Of a stretch of 64,000 bases of DNA, positions 22,601 through 32,664 are shown in pieces. Origin of the DNA: JBCBDX01 sp038529265 (GTDB taxonomy: Bacteria > Pseudomonadota > Alphaproteobacteria > Rhizobiales > Rhizobiaceae); assembly GCA_038529265.1 (NCBI GenBank), contig JBCBDX010000002.1, forward strand, positions 1 to 64,000, read 5' to 3'. The notes beneath the pieces were generated by a model. That model was not told the DNA's origin. It saw nothing but the letters and a program-made list of their open reading frames with translations, and searched no databases. A program made the position numbers and the translations under genes. Position 1 is the stretch's first letter; every line of letters begins with the position of its first letter.

Positions 22601-23965
22601 ATGAGCCGCACTTGCCTCACCATTATTCTTGCCGCGGGGCAGGGAAGCCGAATGAAATCCGATCTGCCTAAGGTGCTGCATCCCATTGGCGGTTTGCCCA
22701 TGGTGCTTCACGTGGCCAAGTGCGCGATATCTACTGGTAGTACGTCCCTTGCGGTCGTGGTCGGCCATGGCGCAGCTTCGGTTCAAGAAGCGGTCAACGA
22801 GCTGGACCATCCGGTGAGCATCCACACGCAAGAGGAGCAACTCGGAACAGCCAACGCTGTAAATGCAGCACGCACTGCAATTGATACCGGCCATGATGAT
22901 GTGCTCGTCCTGTTCGGCGATACACCACTCATCAAGCCAGAAGCTTTGATAAAAGCGCGTGAGCAATTGGCTCAAGGTGCTGCAGTCTGCGTAGTTGGTT
23001 TTCGTACGGACGATCCGACTGGGTATGGCCGCCTACTGGAACGAGACGGAGATTTGGTTGCCATCAGAGAGCACAAGGACGCGAGCGACGAAGAACGGGC
23101 TGTCAATTTCTGCAATGGCGGGCTTATGGCGTTCAACGGGCAGATGCTCGGTCAATTGCTTGACCGGATCGGAAACGACAACGCCAAGGGCGAATACTAT
23201 CTGACCGACGCAGTCGAGATCGCCTGCTCGCTGGGTTTGCCCGTCAAGGCTATTGAGACGCCACAGGAGCAATTGCTTGGCGTAAATACCCGAGTCGAAC
23301 TCGCGGAAGCAGAAACCATTTGGCAGAAACGAAAAAGAACTCGTTTTTTGTTGGAAGGCGTGTCGATGGTTGCACCAGAAACGGTCTTCTTTCATCACGA
23401 TACGCAAATCGCGGCAGACGTTTCGTTGGAGCCAAACATCTTTTTTGGTCCGGGGGTCAAAGTGGCGGCGGGTGCCAATATCCGTGCTTACAGCCATATC
23501 GAAGGGGCCCATGTGGGAGAAAGAGCAGATGTCGGGCCTTTTGCCCGCCTAAGGCCCGGAGCGGATTTGGGTGCAAACTCCAAGGTGGGCAACTTTTGTG
23601 AGGTCAAAAATGCCAACTTGGGAGAAGGCACAAAAGTCAATCATTTGACCTATATCGGCGACGCGGACATAGGCAGTGGTAGCAACATTGGAGCAGGCAC
23701 AATCACATGCAACTATGACGGTGCCAACAAGCATAGAACGGTAATCGGCGAAGATGTGTTTATCGGATCGAACTCGTCACTCGTTGCGCCCGTCAATATA
23801 GATAACAATGCCTATGTCGGGTCTGGTAGTGTCATCACAGCGGACGTACCTGCCGATGCGTTGGCGATCGCGCGTGCGCGGCAAGCTAACAAAGAAGGTT
23901 TGGCTAAACGACTTAAGGAAAAGGTCCTTGCGCTAAAAGAAAAGCGCAAAGCCCAACAAGGCTAA
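22601..23965 (+). CDS. glmU: Bifunctional GlcNAc-1-P uridyltransferase / GlcN-1-P acetyltransferase
   Basis: A protein of 454 residues, normal GlmU length. The N-terminal uridyltransferase motif is LAAGQGSRMKSDLPKVLHP; GTANA and GDTPLI follow. The C-terminal half is a left-handed beta helix of hexapeptide repeats with the acetyltransferase segment GTITCNYDGANKHRTVIG. It makes UDP-GlcNAc for peptidoglycan and lipopolysaccharide, and this is also the expected donor for the GT60-like enzyme of the island. ATG 22601 is preferred to TTG 22598. In many rhizobia glmS follows directly; here recG follows on the opposite strand with a four-base overlap. Confidence 0.95.
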   Translation: MSRTCLTIILAAGQGSRMKSDLPKVLHPIGGLPMVLHVAKCAISTGSTSLAVVVGHGAASVQEAVNELDHPVSIHTQEEQLGTANAVNAARTAIDTGHDDVLVLFGDTPLIKPEALIKAREQLAQGAAVCVVGFRTDDPTGYGRLLERDGDLVAIREHKDASDEERAVNFCNGGLMAFNGQMLGQLLDRIGNDNAKGEYYLTDAVEIACSLGLPVKAIETPQEQLLGVNTRVELAEAETIWQKRKRTRFLLEGVSMVAPETVFFHHDTQIAADVSLEPNIFFGPGVKVAAGANIRAYSHIEGAHVGERADVGPFARLRPGADLGANSKVGNFCEVKNANLGEGTKVNHLTYIGDADIGSGSNIGAGTITCNYDGANKHRTVIGEDVFIGSNSSLVAPVNIDNNAYVGSGSVITADVPADALAIARARQANKEGLAKRLKEKVLALKEKRKAQQG

Positions 23966-26070
23966 CCCGCATTGAGTAAGCGCACCGCCTGATCACGTTC
24001 AAACAGGTACAACAGTATTCGGAGCGCCTCACCGCGCTCGGACGTCAAGTCAGGATCATTTTGAAGATGCAAGCGCGCATCATCGCGGGCAATGGACAGA
24101 AGATCACTGTGAACGCTTAAATCAGCGAGCCGTCCGGTAACCGCGCCTGATTGACGTGTACCCAATATCTCGCCCTGGCCACGTAGCTTCAAATCCTGCT
24201 CTGCCAAAACAAATCCATCCTCGGTTTGGCGCATGATATCGAGACGTTTCTGCCCGGTTTCGCTGAGTGGCTCTTTGAAGAGTAATGTGCAGGATGACGA
24301 TTTTTCACCGCGACCAACCCGGCCACGCAATTGATGTAATTGAGATAGGCCAAAACGTTCCGCGTTTTCGATGATCATGATTGTTGCATCAGGTACATCA
24401 ATACCAACTTCAATCACGGTCGTCGCCACGAGTAAACGCGTCGTTCCATCTTTGAAAGCAGCCATGGCGTCGTTTTTCTCATCGGAAGACATACGGCCAT
24501 GGATCAAACCCAACTGATCGGGGAAAAAACTTTTAAGCGACTCAAAACGTGATTGCGCTGATGTCGCGATGACTTCCTCGCTGTCTTCAACGAGCGGGCA
24601 AATCCAATAGATTTTATCACCACGCGCGACGGCTTTGCGCGCGCGTTCAATCAAATCGTCGAGCGTCGAAAACGGCAGGCTGACAGTCTTTATCGGCTTG
24701 CGCCCAACCGGTTTTTCATCAAGACGAGAAACATCCATATCGCCATAGAGCGTTAAAACCAAAGTGCGTGGGATAGGTGTTGCGGTCATCACCAAAACAT
24801 CGGGTGTATGACCTTTTGACGCCAACAAAAGCCTCTGGTGAACACCGAATCGATGTTGTTCATCGATCACCACCAGGCCCAGATCAGAAAAATCGACACC
24901 ATCTTGAAAAAGCGCATGTGTGCCGATGACGAGGTTAATATCACCATTACGAAGAGCCTCGCGCTTTCTGCGTTTTTCTGCTTGTGTGTCTTTCCCAGTC
25001 ATCACCTCAAGGCTAAGGCCCGCAGCATGAGCCAACGGTTCTATGGTGCGAAAATGCTGACGCGCCAAGACCTCTGTGGGCACCATCAAGGCGGCTTGTG
25101 TGCCGGAAGCGATGGCCGTTGCCATGGCAAGCAAGGCAACTATGGTTTTACCCGAGCCAACATCGCCTTGAACAAGGCGAAGCATGCGCTCACTTGAAGC
25201 CATGTCATTAGCAACATCGTTTAGTGTCCGTTCTTGCGCGCCCGTTAGTTGATGGCCGAAAGCTGACCGTATTTTTTGCGCCAGAACGCTGTCAGCTTCC
25301 ATTGAACGACCGCGCACCTTCATCACGCGTTGCCTCACAAGGCTCAGAGCAATTTGGTTTGCAAGCAACTCGTCATAGGCCAGACGCCGACGCAATGGAC
25401 TCAACAGATCTAAGCTACCATCCTCGGTTAGTTCATGAGCCGCGCGCATCGAACATTCAAAACTGCTGAATTGCTCTCGCTTAACAAGAGTGGGATCTAT
25501 CCACTCGGGTAAACGCGGCAGCCGATCCAGCATCTGCCGGGCCGCACGCTGTATCGTTTTGCCGGTCACTCCAGCGCTCAAAGGGTATATTGGTTCGATG
25601 AGGGGAAGATCGGCGGCGTTAGCCGCTAACACCATATGATCTGGATGCACCATCGAAGCGCGCCCATTGAACCATTCTACGCGGCCAGAGACTATCACAT
25701 CGGCACCGACAGGCAGGGTTCGCTCGAGCCAATTACCATGCACTTTGAAAAAGGTCAGGGCGATTTCTCCCGACTCATCATGGCAAAAAACCCGGTAAGG
25801 TGCGCGTGGAGCGTTGCGAGGCGTAGGTTGATGGCGATCCACATGAAGTTCCAGCGTGACAATTTCGCCGGGAACGGCCGCCATGATGAGAGGACGTTTT
25901 GTGCGGTCGATAACACCGTTTGGCAGATGCAGTAGAAGAGCATTGACCCGCGGAACATCGTGTTCTGGATGTGTCGGTAGGAGATTAGTCAGCAATTTCC
26001 CTATCTTGGGACCAATACCGTCCAGTGACGTGACGGGCGCAAAAAGGGGATCAAGGACCTGCGGGCGCAT
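23962..26070 (-). CDS. recG: ATP-dependent DNA helicase RecG
   Basis: A protein of about 702 residues. The N-terminal wedge domain (OB fold) begins DPLFAPVTSLDGIGPKIG. Helicase motifs follow: Walker A GDVGSGKTIVALLA, DEQHRFG for motif II, TATPIPRTL for motif III, and QLRGRVGRG for motif VI. RecG remodels stalled replication forks and Holliday junctions. The frame is open upstream to 26154, but ATG 26070 matches the family N-terminus and length. It is transcribed toward glmU. Confidence 0.95.
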   Translation of the reverse strand: MRPQVLDPLFAPVTSLDGIGPKIGKLLTNLLPTHPEHDVPRVNALLLHLPNGVIDRTKRPLIMAAVPGEIVTLELHVDRHQPTPRNAPRAPYRVFCHDESGEIALTFFKVHGNWLERTLPVGADVIVSGRVEWFNGRASMVHPDHMVLAANAADLPLIEPIYPLSAGVTGKTIQRAARQMLDRLPRLPEWIDPTLVKREQFSSFECSMRAAHELTEDGSLDLLSPLRRRLAYDELLANQIALSLVRQRVMKVRGRSMEADSVLAQKIRSAFGHQLTGAQERTLNDVANDMASSERMLRLVQGDVGSGKTIVALLAMATAIASGTQAALMVPTEVLARQHFRTIEPLAHAAGLSLEVMTGKDTQAEKRRKREALRNGDINLVIGTHALFQDGVDFSDLGLVVIDEQHRFGVHQRLLLASKGHTPDVLVMTATPIPRTLVLTLYGDMDVSRLDEKPVGRKPIKTVSLPFSTLDDLIERARKAVARGDKIYWICPLVEDSEEVIATSAQSRFESLKSFFPDQLGLIHGRMSSDEKNDAMAAFKDGTTRLLVATTVIEVGIDVPDATIMIIENAERFGLSQLHQLRGRVGRGEKSSSCTLLFKEPLSETGQKRLDIMRQTEDGFVLAEQDLKLRGQGEILGTRQSGAVTGRLADLSVHSDLLSIARDDARLHLQNDPDLTSERGEALRILLYLFERDQAVRLLNAG

Positions 26071-26220
26071 TGCTTTTAATGGCGTGAAATTGTTCTCATT
26101 TGCAAGGCTGACATTTGCATTCAGACAGTCTATATCGCGCCAACAACTCGCCACTTTGCAGCCTTATTTGTGCTGCACGCGCGGCGTTCAAATATGATCG
26201 AGACAAGGAACGGCATATCT

Positions 26221-26835
26221 ATGCACAATCTGCTTTCCAAAGCTGCTATCCTCGCCGCAGGCCTCATTACTTCATTGGCTGGCGCGGCAAACGCGCAGCA
26301 AGCCGAAAACCTGCCACGCGGCGAGTGGTTCAAGGTCTGCTCAAAACAGGCTGATAATGACATTTGTAATGTCCAAAACATCCGTACAGCCCAGACAGGT
26401 CAGTTGCTCACAGCTGTAAATCTTATCCAGATCACTGGCAAAAACCCGCGTTCGTTGTTTCAGATTGCCGTGCCGACAGGACGTGTCATTCCTGCTGGCA
26501 TCGCGCTTCAAATCGATGGTGGAGAGGCACGCCGCATCAACTATGCGATTTGTTTGCCGGATCGCTGCATTGCAGAAGCACCACTGACGGATGATCTGGT
26601 TGCCGCTTTAAAGCGTGGCGGTTCCATGCGCTTGACGTCTGTCAACTTTCAACAGCAGCAGAACCCCATTGATGTGACGCTTAACGGCTTCACGGCAGCT
26701 TTCGATGGTGAGCCGCTCCAGCAATCAGAACTTCAGTCACGACAACAGCAGCTGCAAGCGGAAATCGAGAAACGTCGCGAAGAGTTTCAACAGAAACTCA
26801 AGGAAGAGCAGGAAAAAGCCATCCAGGGCAACTAA
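26221..26835 (+). CDS. Invasion-associated locus B (IalB) family protein
   Basis: A protein of 204 residues with a signal peptide (LLSKAAILAAGLITSLAG then AANAQ, cleavage after ANA). The IalB core has GEWFKVCSKQADNDICNVQN and YAICLPDRCIAEAPL, two cysteine pairs as in Bartonella and Brucella homologues. The C-terminal tail is a Gln/Glu-rich coiled coil. IalB proteins are periplasmic or outer-membrane and are implicated in host-cell interaction in pathogens, but are widespread in free-living relatives. ATG 26221 was chosen for the signal peptide and AAGGA upstream. A terminator follows. Confidence 0.85.
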   Translation: MHNLLSKAAILAAGLITSLAGAANAQQAENLPRGEWFKVCSKQADNDICNVQNIRTAQTGQLLTAVNLIQITGKNPRSLFQIAVPTGRVIPAGIALQIDGGEARRINYAICLPDRCIAEAPLTDDLVAALKRGGSMRLTSVNFQQQQNPIDVTLNGFTAAFDGEPLQQSELQSRQQQLQAEIEKRREEFQQKLKEEQEKAIQGN

Positions 26836-26859
26836 GCTTTTTTAATTATCGTTCGCAGA

Positions 26860-26885
26860 GCCCGGCTTCGGCCGGGCTTTTTATT
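26860..26885. terminator. Bidirectional terminator between ialB-like gene and mfd
   Basis: GCCCGGC at 26860-26866 pairs with GCCGGGC at 26871-26877 around a TTCG tetraloop, followed by TTTTTATT. It sits in the tail-to-tail gap and overlaps the mfd stop codon, so it probably serves both genes, at least the plus strand one strongly. Confidence 0.85.
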
Positions 26886-29800
26886 GCGCCATTTGCTGTG
26901 TTTGTTCAGTCTCGGCTAGCTTGGCCAACTTTGTCATCAAGACTGCAACACCATTCAACCGTTTTTCGGCGTCCGACCAATCGCGAATAAAGACGATAGA
27001 CTGATCAGGGCGAATTTTGGCGAGATTGCCTTGCTCTCCGATATACGAAACAAGGCCAGCAGGGTTGGCAAAGCTCTGGTCGCGTATCGTAACAACAGCG
27101 CCCTTAGGCCCAGCATCCAGTTTCTCGATGTTTGCTTTCCGACAAAGCGCCTTCAGATAGACAATTTTCAAGAGATGCTCGACTTCCGATGGTAACGGAC
27201 CAAAACGGTCAACCATCTCGGCACCAAAAGCATTGATCTCATCAATATCCTCGAAATCACCCAAGCGACGGTAGAGCTGAAGGCGCAAAGCAAGATCGCC
27301 CACATAGGTTTCGGGGATCATGACCGGTGTGCCGACATTGATCTGCGGCGACCATTCTGCCGACAATTGCTCTTCGCCACCTTTTACCTCGGCGACCGCC
27401 TCTTCAAGCATTTGCTGATAGAGCTCAAAACCAACTTCCTTGATATGGCCGGACTGCTCTTCACCCAAGAGATTACCAGAGCCTCGAATGTCCAAATCGT
27501 GGCTCGCCAGTTGGAAACCAGCGCCAAGCGTATCCAGCGATTGCAGCACCTTAAGACGTCGCTCGGCGGTTTTCGTAAGCTTCTTTTTCGCTGGAAGCGT
27601 GAAAAGTGCATAGGCCCGCACCTTGGAGCGCCCGACACGGCCTCGCAGCTGATAAAGTTGCGCCAAACCAAACATATCAGCGCGGTGAACGATCAGCGTG
27701 TTGGCCGTTGGAACATCGAGACCAGATTCGACAATTGTCGTCGACAAAAGCACATCGTACTTGCCATCATAAAATGCGTTCATGATGTCTTCCAATTCGC
27801 CGGGCGGCATCTGGCCATGGGCGACGGCGACCCTCAGTTCGGGCACTGTCTCGTCGAGGAATGCTTTGACTTCTGCTAGGTCCGAAATGCGAGGGCAAAC
27901 ATAGAAGCTTTGCCCACCGCGATAACGCTCACGCAGCAGTGTTTCCCGGATAATCAAACCGTCAAACGGAGAAATGAAGGTGCGAACGGCAAGCCGGTCG
28001 ACCGGCGGCGTCGTGATCAATGACAATTCCCGTACGCCCGTCAGTGCCAGTTGAAGTGTTCTAGGAATAGGTGTCGCGGACAGCGTCAGCACATGGACAT
28101 CTGACTTCAGTTCTTTCAAGCGCTCTTTGTGTTTAACACCAAAATGCTGTTCTTCATCGACGATCAGGAGGCCCAGATTTTTGAACTTTATGCCTTGGCC
28201 GAGAAGCGCATGAGTGCCGACTACAATGTCGGCCTTTCCATCAGCGGCACCGGCCTTTGCAGAGGTCAATGCCTTTGTGCCAGCTAGCCTCGAGGCGTGA
28301 GCTACATTAACAGGCAGTCCGGCAAAGCGTTCAGAAAATGACTTGAAATGCTGGCGTGCAAGAAGCGTTGTTGGCACAACGACGGCAACTTGAAAGCCGC
28401 TCATGACACCCAGAAAAGCAGCCCTCAAAGCGACTTCGGTTTTGCCGAAACCAACGTCACCACAAACCAGACGGTCCATTGGCTTGCCTTCGCCAAGGTC
28501 TTTGGCGACTGCATTGATGGCAGACAATTGATCGTCGGTTTCTTCGTAAGGAAAACGTGCGGCAAACTCATCACTCAGACCATCCGGGGCACTCATCACC
28601 GGCGCATCACGCATGTGCCGCTCAGCTGCAATACGAATGAGTTGGTCTGCCATATCAAGCAGACGTTTTTTCAGCTTCGCTTTGCGTGCCTGCCAGCCAC
28701 CGCCGCCAAGGCGATCTAATTGAACATTTGTATCTTCCGAACCATAGCGGGAAAGAAGCTCAATGTTCTCAACCGGCAAAAGCAGCCTGTTCTCACCCGA
28801 ATAGTGGATTTCAAGGCAATCGTGGGGCGCACCTGCCGCTTGAATGGTGCGAAGACCCTCGAACCGACCAATTCCATGTTCGACATGCACCACAATGTCG
28901 CCGGGCGTTATGGATGCGACTTCTGCGATAAAGTTAGAGGCGCGCTTCTTCTTACGGCGTCGGACCATCCGGTCGCCCAGAATATCCTGTTCAGAAACAA
29001 AAACAGTATCACCGACGGAAAAACCGTGTTCGATATTAAGAACCACGCAACCCACACGGCTTTTGGGAAGTTCAACGAGCGGCTGAAGCTTGCCAATGGT
29101 TTCAATGCCACCGAGCTCATGCTCGCCAAGGATTTGAATAAGCCTTTGCAGCGACCCCTCGGACCAACCAGTCAGAACAACACGCTTCCCGTCGAAGCGT
29201 AGGTCGGATAGGTATTTGGCCGCTTCGTCAAACACATTGGCGTTTTTATCGGCGCGTTCGTTTGAGAAATTGCGGGCCGGGCGGCTCGCAACTGAAACAA
29301 TCGTACTTTTGCTGCTTTCCGGCTGTTCAAAAGGTGTTAGCTGGACTGAAGTGCGAGTGTTAAGTGCGCTTTCCAATTCACCTCGGTCCAGATAGAGCGC
29401 TTCAGGTTTCAGAGGATGGTAAGGACCCGCACCTTCCTTGGCCGATTTGCCAGCGCGCTGATCAACACGCGCATTAAAGTACTCGTCAATTTGCTCAATT
29501 CGTTCGCCAATGGCATCAGTGGCCAAACTGTCAAAAATAATGGGGACTTGTGGCAACGCTTCAAAAAGGCTGACTGTCTCCTCCATAAATAGAGGCAACC
29601 AGTGCTCCATACCGGAAAAACGGTTTCCTGCTGCGATCGCCTGATACAGCGCGTCTTCACGATCAGGCGCGCCAAAACGCTCGATATAATTCTTGCGAAA
29701 ACGGGAGATTGTTTTCGCAGTCAGCGTTACTTCGCTCATCGGCAAAAGGGAAAAGCCCTCACGCTGCTTTGTGGTACGCTGAGTTGCTGGATCGAATGTG

Positions 29801-30402
29801 CGAACGGTCTCCAACTGGTCTCCAAAGAAATCCAGGCGCACCGGCTCGTCAAAGCCTGGCGCAAAGATATCCAATATACCACCGCGCACCGCAAATTCAC
29901 CGACTTCGCGGACAGTCGAGACGCGATCAAAGCCATTGATCGCTGCAGCTTCGATCAACGCATCCATAGATGCGACCCCACCAGCTTTCACGTTGATGAT
30001 CTGCTTGGCGATGCGCACCGGGTTAGCAGTGCGTTGCAAAAGTGCATTTGCCGTCGTGAGTATAAGCGTCGGGGCAGGTACTTCCTTTCGGCTCAGGCGG
30101 CCGATACGTGCAAGGGCATTTAAACGCTGAGCAGAGACGGATGTTGAAGGAGAGACACGGTCATAAGGCAAGCAATCCCAAGCGGGTAAAGAGATGCGCT
30201 TCACACCTGGAGCGGCAAATCGGAGGACTTGCTCGATGTCAGCCATGCGGCTTGCATCACGCGCGACAAATACGGCCACGTTCGCATTGTCTTGAATGAA
30301 CTTTGCAAGCAGGAAACCTTCAAGCCCATCGGCTACGCCAGACAGGGTAATTCGTCCCACGTCCGCTGGAACGTGGGGAAGCGAAAGAAGCTTATCGATC
30401 AT
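26881..30402 (-). CDS. mfd: Transcription-repair coupling factor
   Basis: A protein of 1173 residues, normal for Mfd. The UvrB-like N-terminus begins SGVADGLEGFLLAKFI; the RNA polymerase-interacting domain region has GDIVVHVEHGIGRFEGL; the helicase core has Walker A GDVGFGKTEVALRAAF, DEEQHFG and TATPIPRTLQ; the C-terminus ends in the TRCF domain. Mfd removes stalled RNA polymerase from damaged DNA and recruits UvrABC. sdhE is just upstream on the same strand with a two-base gap. Confidence 0.95.
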   Translation of the reverse strand: MIDKLLSLPHVPADVGRITLSGVADGLEGFLLAKFIQDNANVAVFVARDASRMADIEQVLRFAAPGVKRISLPAWDCLPYDRVSPSTSVSAQRLNALARIGRLSRKEVPAPTLILTTANALLQRTANPVRIAKQIINVKAGGVASMDALIEAAAINGFDRVSTVREVGEFAVRGGILDIFAPGFDEPVRLDFFGDQLETVRTFDPATQRTTKQREGFSLLPMSEVTLTAKTISRFRKNYIERFGAPDREDALYQAIAAGNRFSGMEHWLPLFMEETVSLFEALPQVPIIFDSLATDAIGERIEQIDEYFNARVDQRAGKSAKEGAGPYHPLKPEALYLDRGELESALNTRTSVQLTPFEQPESSKSTIVSVASRPARNFSNERADKNANVFDEAAKYLSDLRFDGKRVVLTGWSEGSLQRLIQILGEHELGGIETIGKLQPLVELPKSRVGCVVLNIEHGFSVGDTVFVSEQDILGDRMVRRRKKKRASNFIAEVASITPGDIVVHVEHGIGRFEGLRTIQAAGAPHDCLEIHYSGENRLLLPVENIELLSRYGSEDTNVQLDRLGGGGWQARKAKLKKRLLDMADQLIRIAAERHMRDAPVMSAPDGLSDEFAARFPYEETDDQLSAINAVAKDLGEGKPMDRLVCGDVGFGKTEVALRAAFLGVMSGFQVAVVVPTTLLARQHFKSFSERFAGLPVNVAHASRLAGTKALTSAKAGAADGKADIVVGTHALLGQGIKFKNLGLLIVDEEQHFGVKHKERLKELKSDVHVLTLSATPIPRTLQLALTGVRELSLITTPPVDRLAVRTFISPFDGLIIRETLLRERYRGGQSFYVCPRISDLAEVKAFLDETVPELRVAVAHGQMPPGELEDIMNAFYDGKYDVLLSTTIVESGLDVPTANTLIVHRADMFGLAQLYQLRGRVGRSKVRAYALFTLPAKKKLTKTAERRLKVLQSLDTLGAGFQLASHDLDIRGSGNLLGEEQSGHIKEVGFELYQQMLEEAVAEVKGGEEQLSAEWSPQINVGTPVMIPETYVGDLALRLQLYRRLGDFEDIDEINAFGAEMVDRFGPLPSEVEHLLKIVYLKALCRKANIEKLDAGPKGAVVTIRDQSFANPAGLVSYIGEQGNLAKIRPDQSIVFIRDWSDAEKRLNGVAVLMTKLAKLAETEQTQQMAQ

Positions 30403-30404
30403 GT

Positions 30405-30677
30405 TCAGGCGCGTTCAATTCCGTGGAAATCACATATCGAGCGGAATAGCTCTGTGTTGTGGCTATCGGGCACGGGGCCTTCACCGGTAAACCATTTAAA
30501 GAGGTCGCGATCCAGTATCTCCATAAGCTGCTCGAATTCAGACAAATCAGCTTCTTTCATAAAGGGCACCCGATCCTTTGCGTACTTACCCAAAATGATG
30601 TCCATTTCCTGCATGCCGCGGTGCTCTGCACGGAATATGGCTCGCCTTCTTCGGTTTTCGAGAGATAGTTCGGACAT
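30405..30677 (-). CDS. sdhE: Succinate dehydrogenase assembly factor SdhE (FAD assembly)
   Basis: A protein of 90 residues with the SdhE signature: RRRRAIFRAEHRGMQEMDIILG with the conserved RGMxExD segment, then FEQLMEILDRDLFKWFTG. It promotes covalent FAD attachment to succinate dehydrogenase. ATG 30677 gives a normal length; the frame continues upstream to 30728 without a better start. It is commonly beside mfd in alphaproteobacteria. Confidence 0.9.
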   Translation of the reverse strand: MSELSLENRRRRAIFRAEHRGMQEMDIILGKYAKDRVPFMKEADLSEFEQLMEILDRDLFKWFTGEGPVPDSHNTELFRSICDFHGIERA

Positions 30678-30829
30678 GACCTGAAATCCGTTGCAAATCT
30701 CCTTGCGAGATACACAGCAACACCACATCCCTCAAGGCTTTGGCAGCACTCGATTAGCGACAAATTCACCCTTCCACTGAGCTATTGTGCTGATAGGATT
30801 GGAATCACCACCGAAGGGAGTGCTTTGAC

Positions 30830-32656
30830 ATGAAGCGTTTGATCGCCGCAGGTTTGATTTCAGTATTTGCAGTTACAACGAGCGGGCATGCTGAACCGGT
30901 TCATGGGATAGCTATGCATGGTGAGCCTGCACTTGCTCCGGACTATGAGAGCTTCTCTTACGCTGATCCAAATGCTCCACAGGGTGGATCGATATCCTAC
31001 GGTGTGGTGGGTACGTTCGACAGCTTAAACCCGTTCGTGCTGAAATCGATGCGCACCACCGCGCGCGGCATATGGGATCCGCAGTTTGGCAATTTGGTCT
31101 ATGAGAGCTTGCTACAACGTTCGCGTGACGAACCCTTCACAATGTACGGCCTGCTTGCGGAAAAAGTTGAATGGAATGACGAACGAACTTGGATCGAGTT
31201 CACGCTCAACGAAAATGCGAAATGGAATGATGGCGTCCCCGTTACACCAGAAGATGTGATATTCACCTATGACATTTTTACAGAGAAGGGACGTCCGCCT
31301 TACAACCGACGGATGGCGCGTATCGAGTCCATTGAAAAGACCGGTGATCGGAAAGTCCGTTTCAATTTCAATGAAAGTTCCAACCGAGAATATCCTCTCA
31401 TTATCGGTCTCACGCCGGTCCTTCCCAAGCACGCCATTGACCCGGAAACATTTGAAGGTGGCACTCTAGAGCCGCCGGTAGGCTCTGGTCCTTATCTTGT
31501 AGAGAGCGTCGAACCGGGTACTCGCATTACCTACAAGAAGAACCCGGACTATTGGGGTAATAACACCCCATCCATGCGCGGATTTGCCAATTACGGTTCG
31601 ATAACTGTCGAGTACTTCCGCGACTCATCGGCTCAATTTGAAGCCTTCAAGAAAGGCGAGTTTGATATCTATTTTGAGAGCGACCCGGTCAAATGGGCGT
31701 CGGCCTATAATTTCCCGGCCGCAGAAGAGGGTAGGGTCAAGCAATCAACATTTGTATCCGATAGGCCTGATCGTTTTCTTGGCTTCTTCCTGAACACACG
31801 GCGTGATGTCTTTGCCGACCGCAATGTCCGCGAAGCGCTTACCATGCTCTACGATTTTGAGTGGGTGAACGAAAATCTCTTCAACGGTCTCTACACACGC
31901 ACGGGCTCTTATTGGCAAAATTCTGGAGAACTGTCAGCGCTGGGTCGACCGGCAACGGAAAGAGAAATCGAACTGCTTGTACCATTTATGGATCGCGTGC
32001 TGCCCTCTGTGATGGACGGCACGTACACGCCACCCATGAGCGATGGTTCAGGTCGTGACCGCGCCGTTCTCCGTGCAGCTGTCGCCAAATTGGGAGAGGC
32101 GGGTTACGCGATAGAAGACGGGAAGATGATGAAGGATGGATCCCAGCTTTCGTTCGAAATCTTGCTTGGTACGGCCGTTGGAACCACAAAAAACGAAATC
32201 GAGCGCATGGCGCTTTCCATGCAGCGGGCTGCTGAAACAATCGGCATCGAAATTACCTTGCGCAGCGTTGATGATGCGCAATTCCAACAACGTCGCCAGA
32301 CTTACGACTATGATATGGTCGCCGCTAGCCTTTCCGCCTCGCTATCGCCGGGTGCTGAACAGATTTGGCGTTGGGGAACACAATCTGTTGAACCGGAAGG
32401 TACTTTCAACTTTGCCGGTGCGAATGATCCAGCAATTGATGCGTTGATTGAAGAAATGGTTGATGCACGTGCCCGCGAAGACTTTGCTGCAGCAGTGAGA
32501 GCGTTGGATCGCGTGCTAATTTCCGGCCACTATGCTATTCCACTTTACCACTTGCGCGAAACATGGGTTGCTCACTGGGATCACATCCAGTTCCCGGATA
32601 CGCCTACACCGCTCTATGGATATCAGTTGCCGGTTTGGTATTCGACCAAGGAGTAG
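30830..32656 (+). CDS. Family 5 extracellular solute-binding protein, YejA-like
   Basis: A protein of 608 residues with an N-terminal signal peptide (LIAAGLISVFAVTTSGHA, cleaved before EPVHG). It is of the oligopeptide-binding type: SFDSLNPFVLKS near the start, RTWIEFTLNENAKWNDGVPVTPEDVIFTYD, and the diagnostic LFNGLYTRTGSYWQNSGELSALG seen in YejA proteins. It should bind peptides (or microcin-like compounds) in the periplasm. No permease or ATPase genes for a family 5 transporter lie nearby, so partners must be elsewhere. Confidence 0.85.
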   Translation: MKRLIAAGLISVFAVTTSGHAEPVHGIAMHGEPALAPDYESFSYADPNAPQGGSISYGVVGTFDSLNPFVLKSMRTTARGIWDPQFGNLVYESLLQRSRDEPFTMYGLLAEKVEWNDERTWIEFTLNENAKWNDGVPVTPEDVIFTYDIFTEKGRPPYNRRMARIESIEKTGDRKVRFNFNESSNREYPLIIGLTPVLPKHAIDPETFEGGTLEPPVGSGPYLVESVEPGTRITYKKNPDYWGNNTPSMRGFANYGSITVEYFRDSSAQFEAFKKGEFDIYFESDPVKWASAYNFPAAEEGRVKQSTFVSDRPDRFLGFFLNTRRDVFADRNVREALTMLYDFEWVNENLFNGLYTRTGSYWQNSGELSALGRPATEREIELLVPFMDRVLPSVMDGTYTPPMSDGSGRDRAVLRAAVAKLGEAGYAIEDGKMMKDGSQLSFEILLGTAVGTTKNEIERMALSMQRAAETIGIEITLRSVDDAQFQQRRQTYDYDMVAASLSASLSPGAEQIWRWGTQSVEPEGTFNFAGANDPAIDALIEEMVDARAREDFAAAVRALDRVLISGHYAIPLYHLRETWVAHWDHIQFPDTPTPLYGYQLPVWYSTKE

Positions 32657-32664
32657 CATTTATC

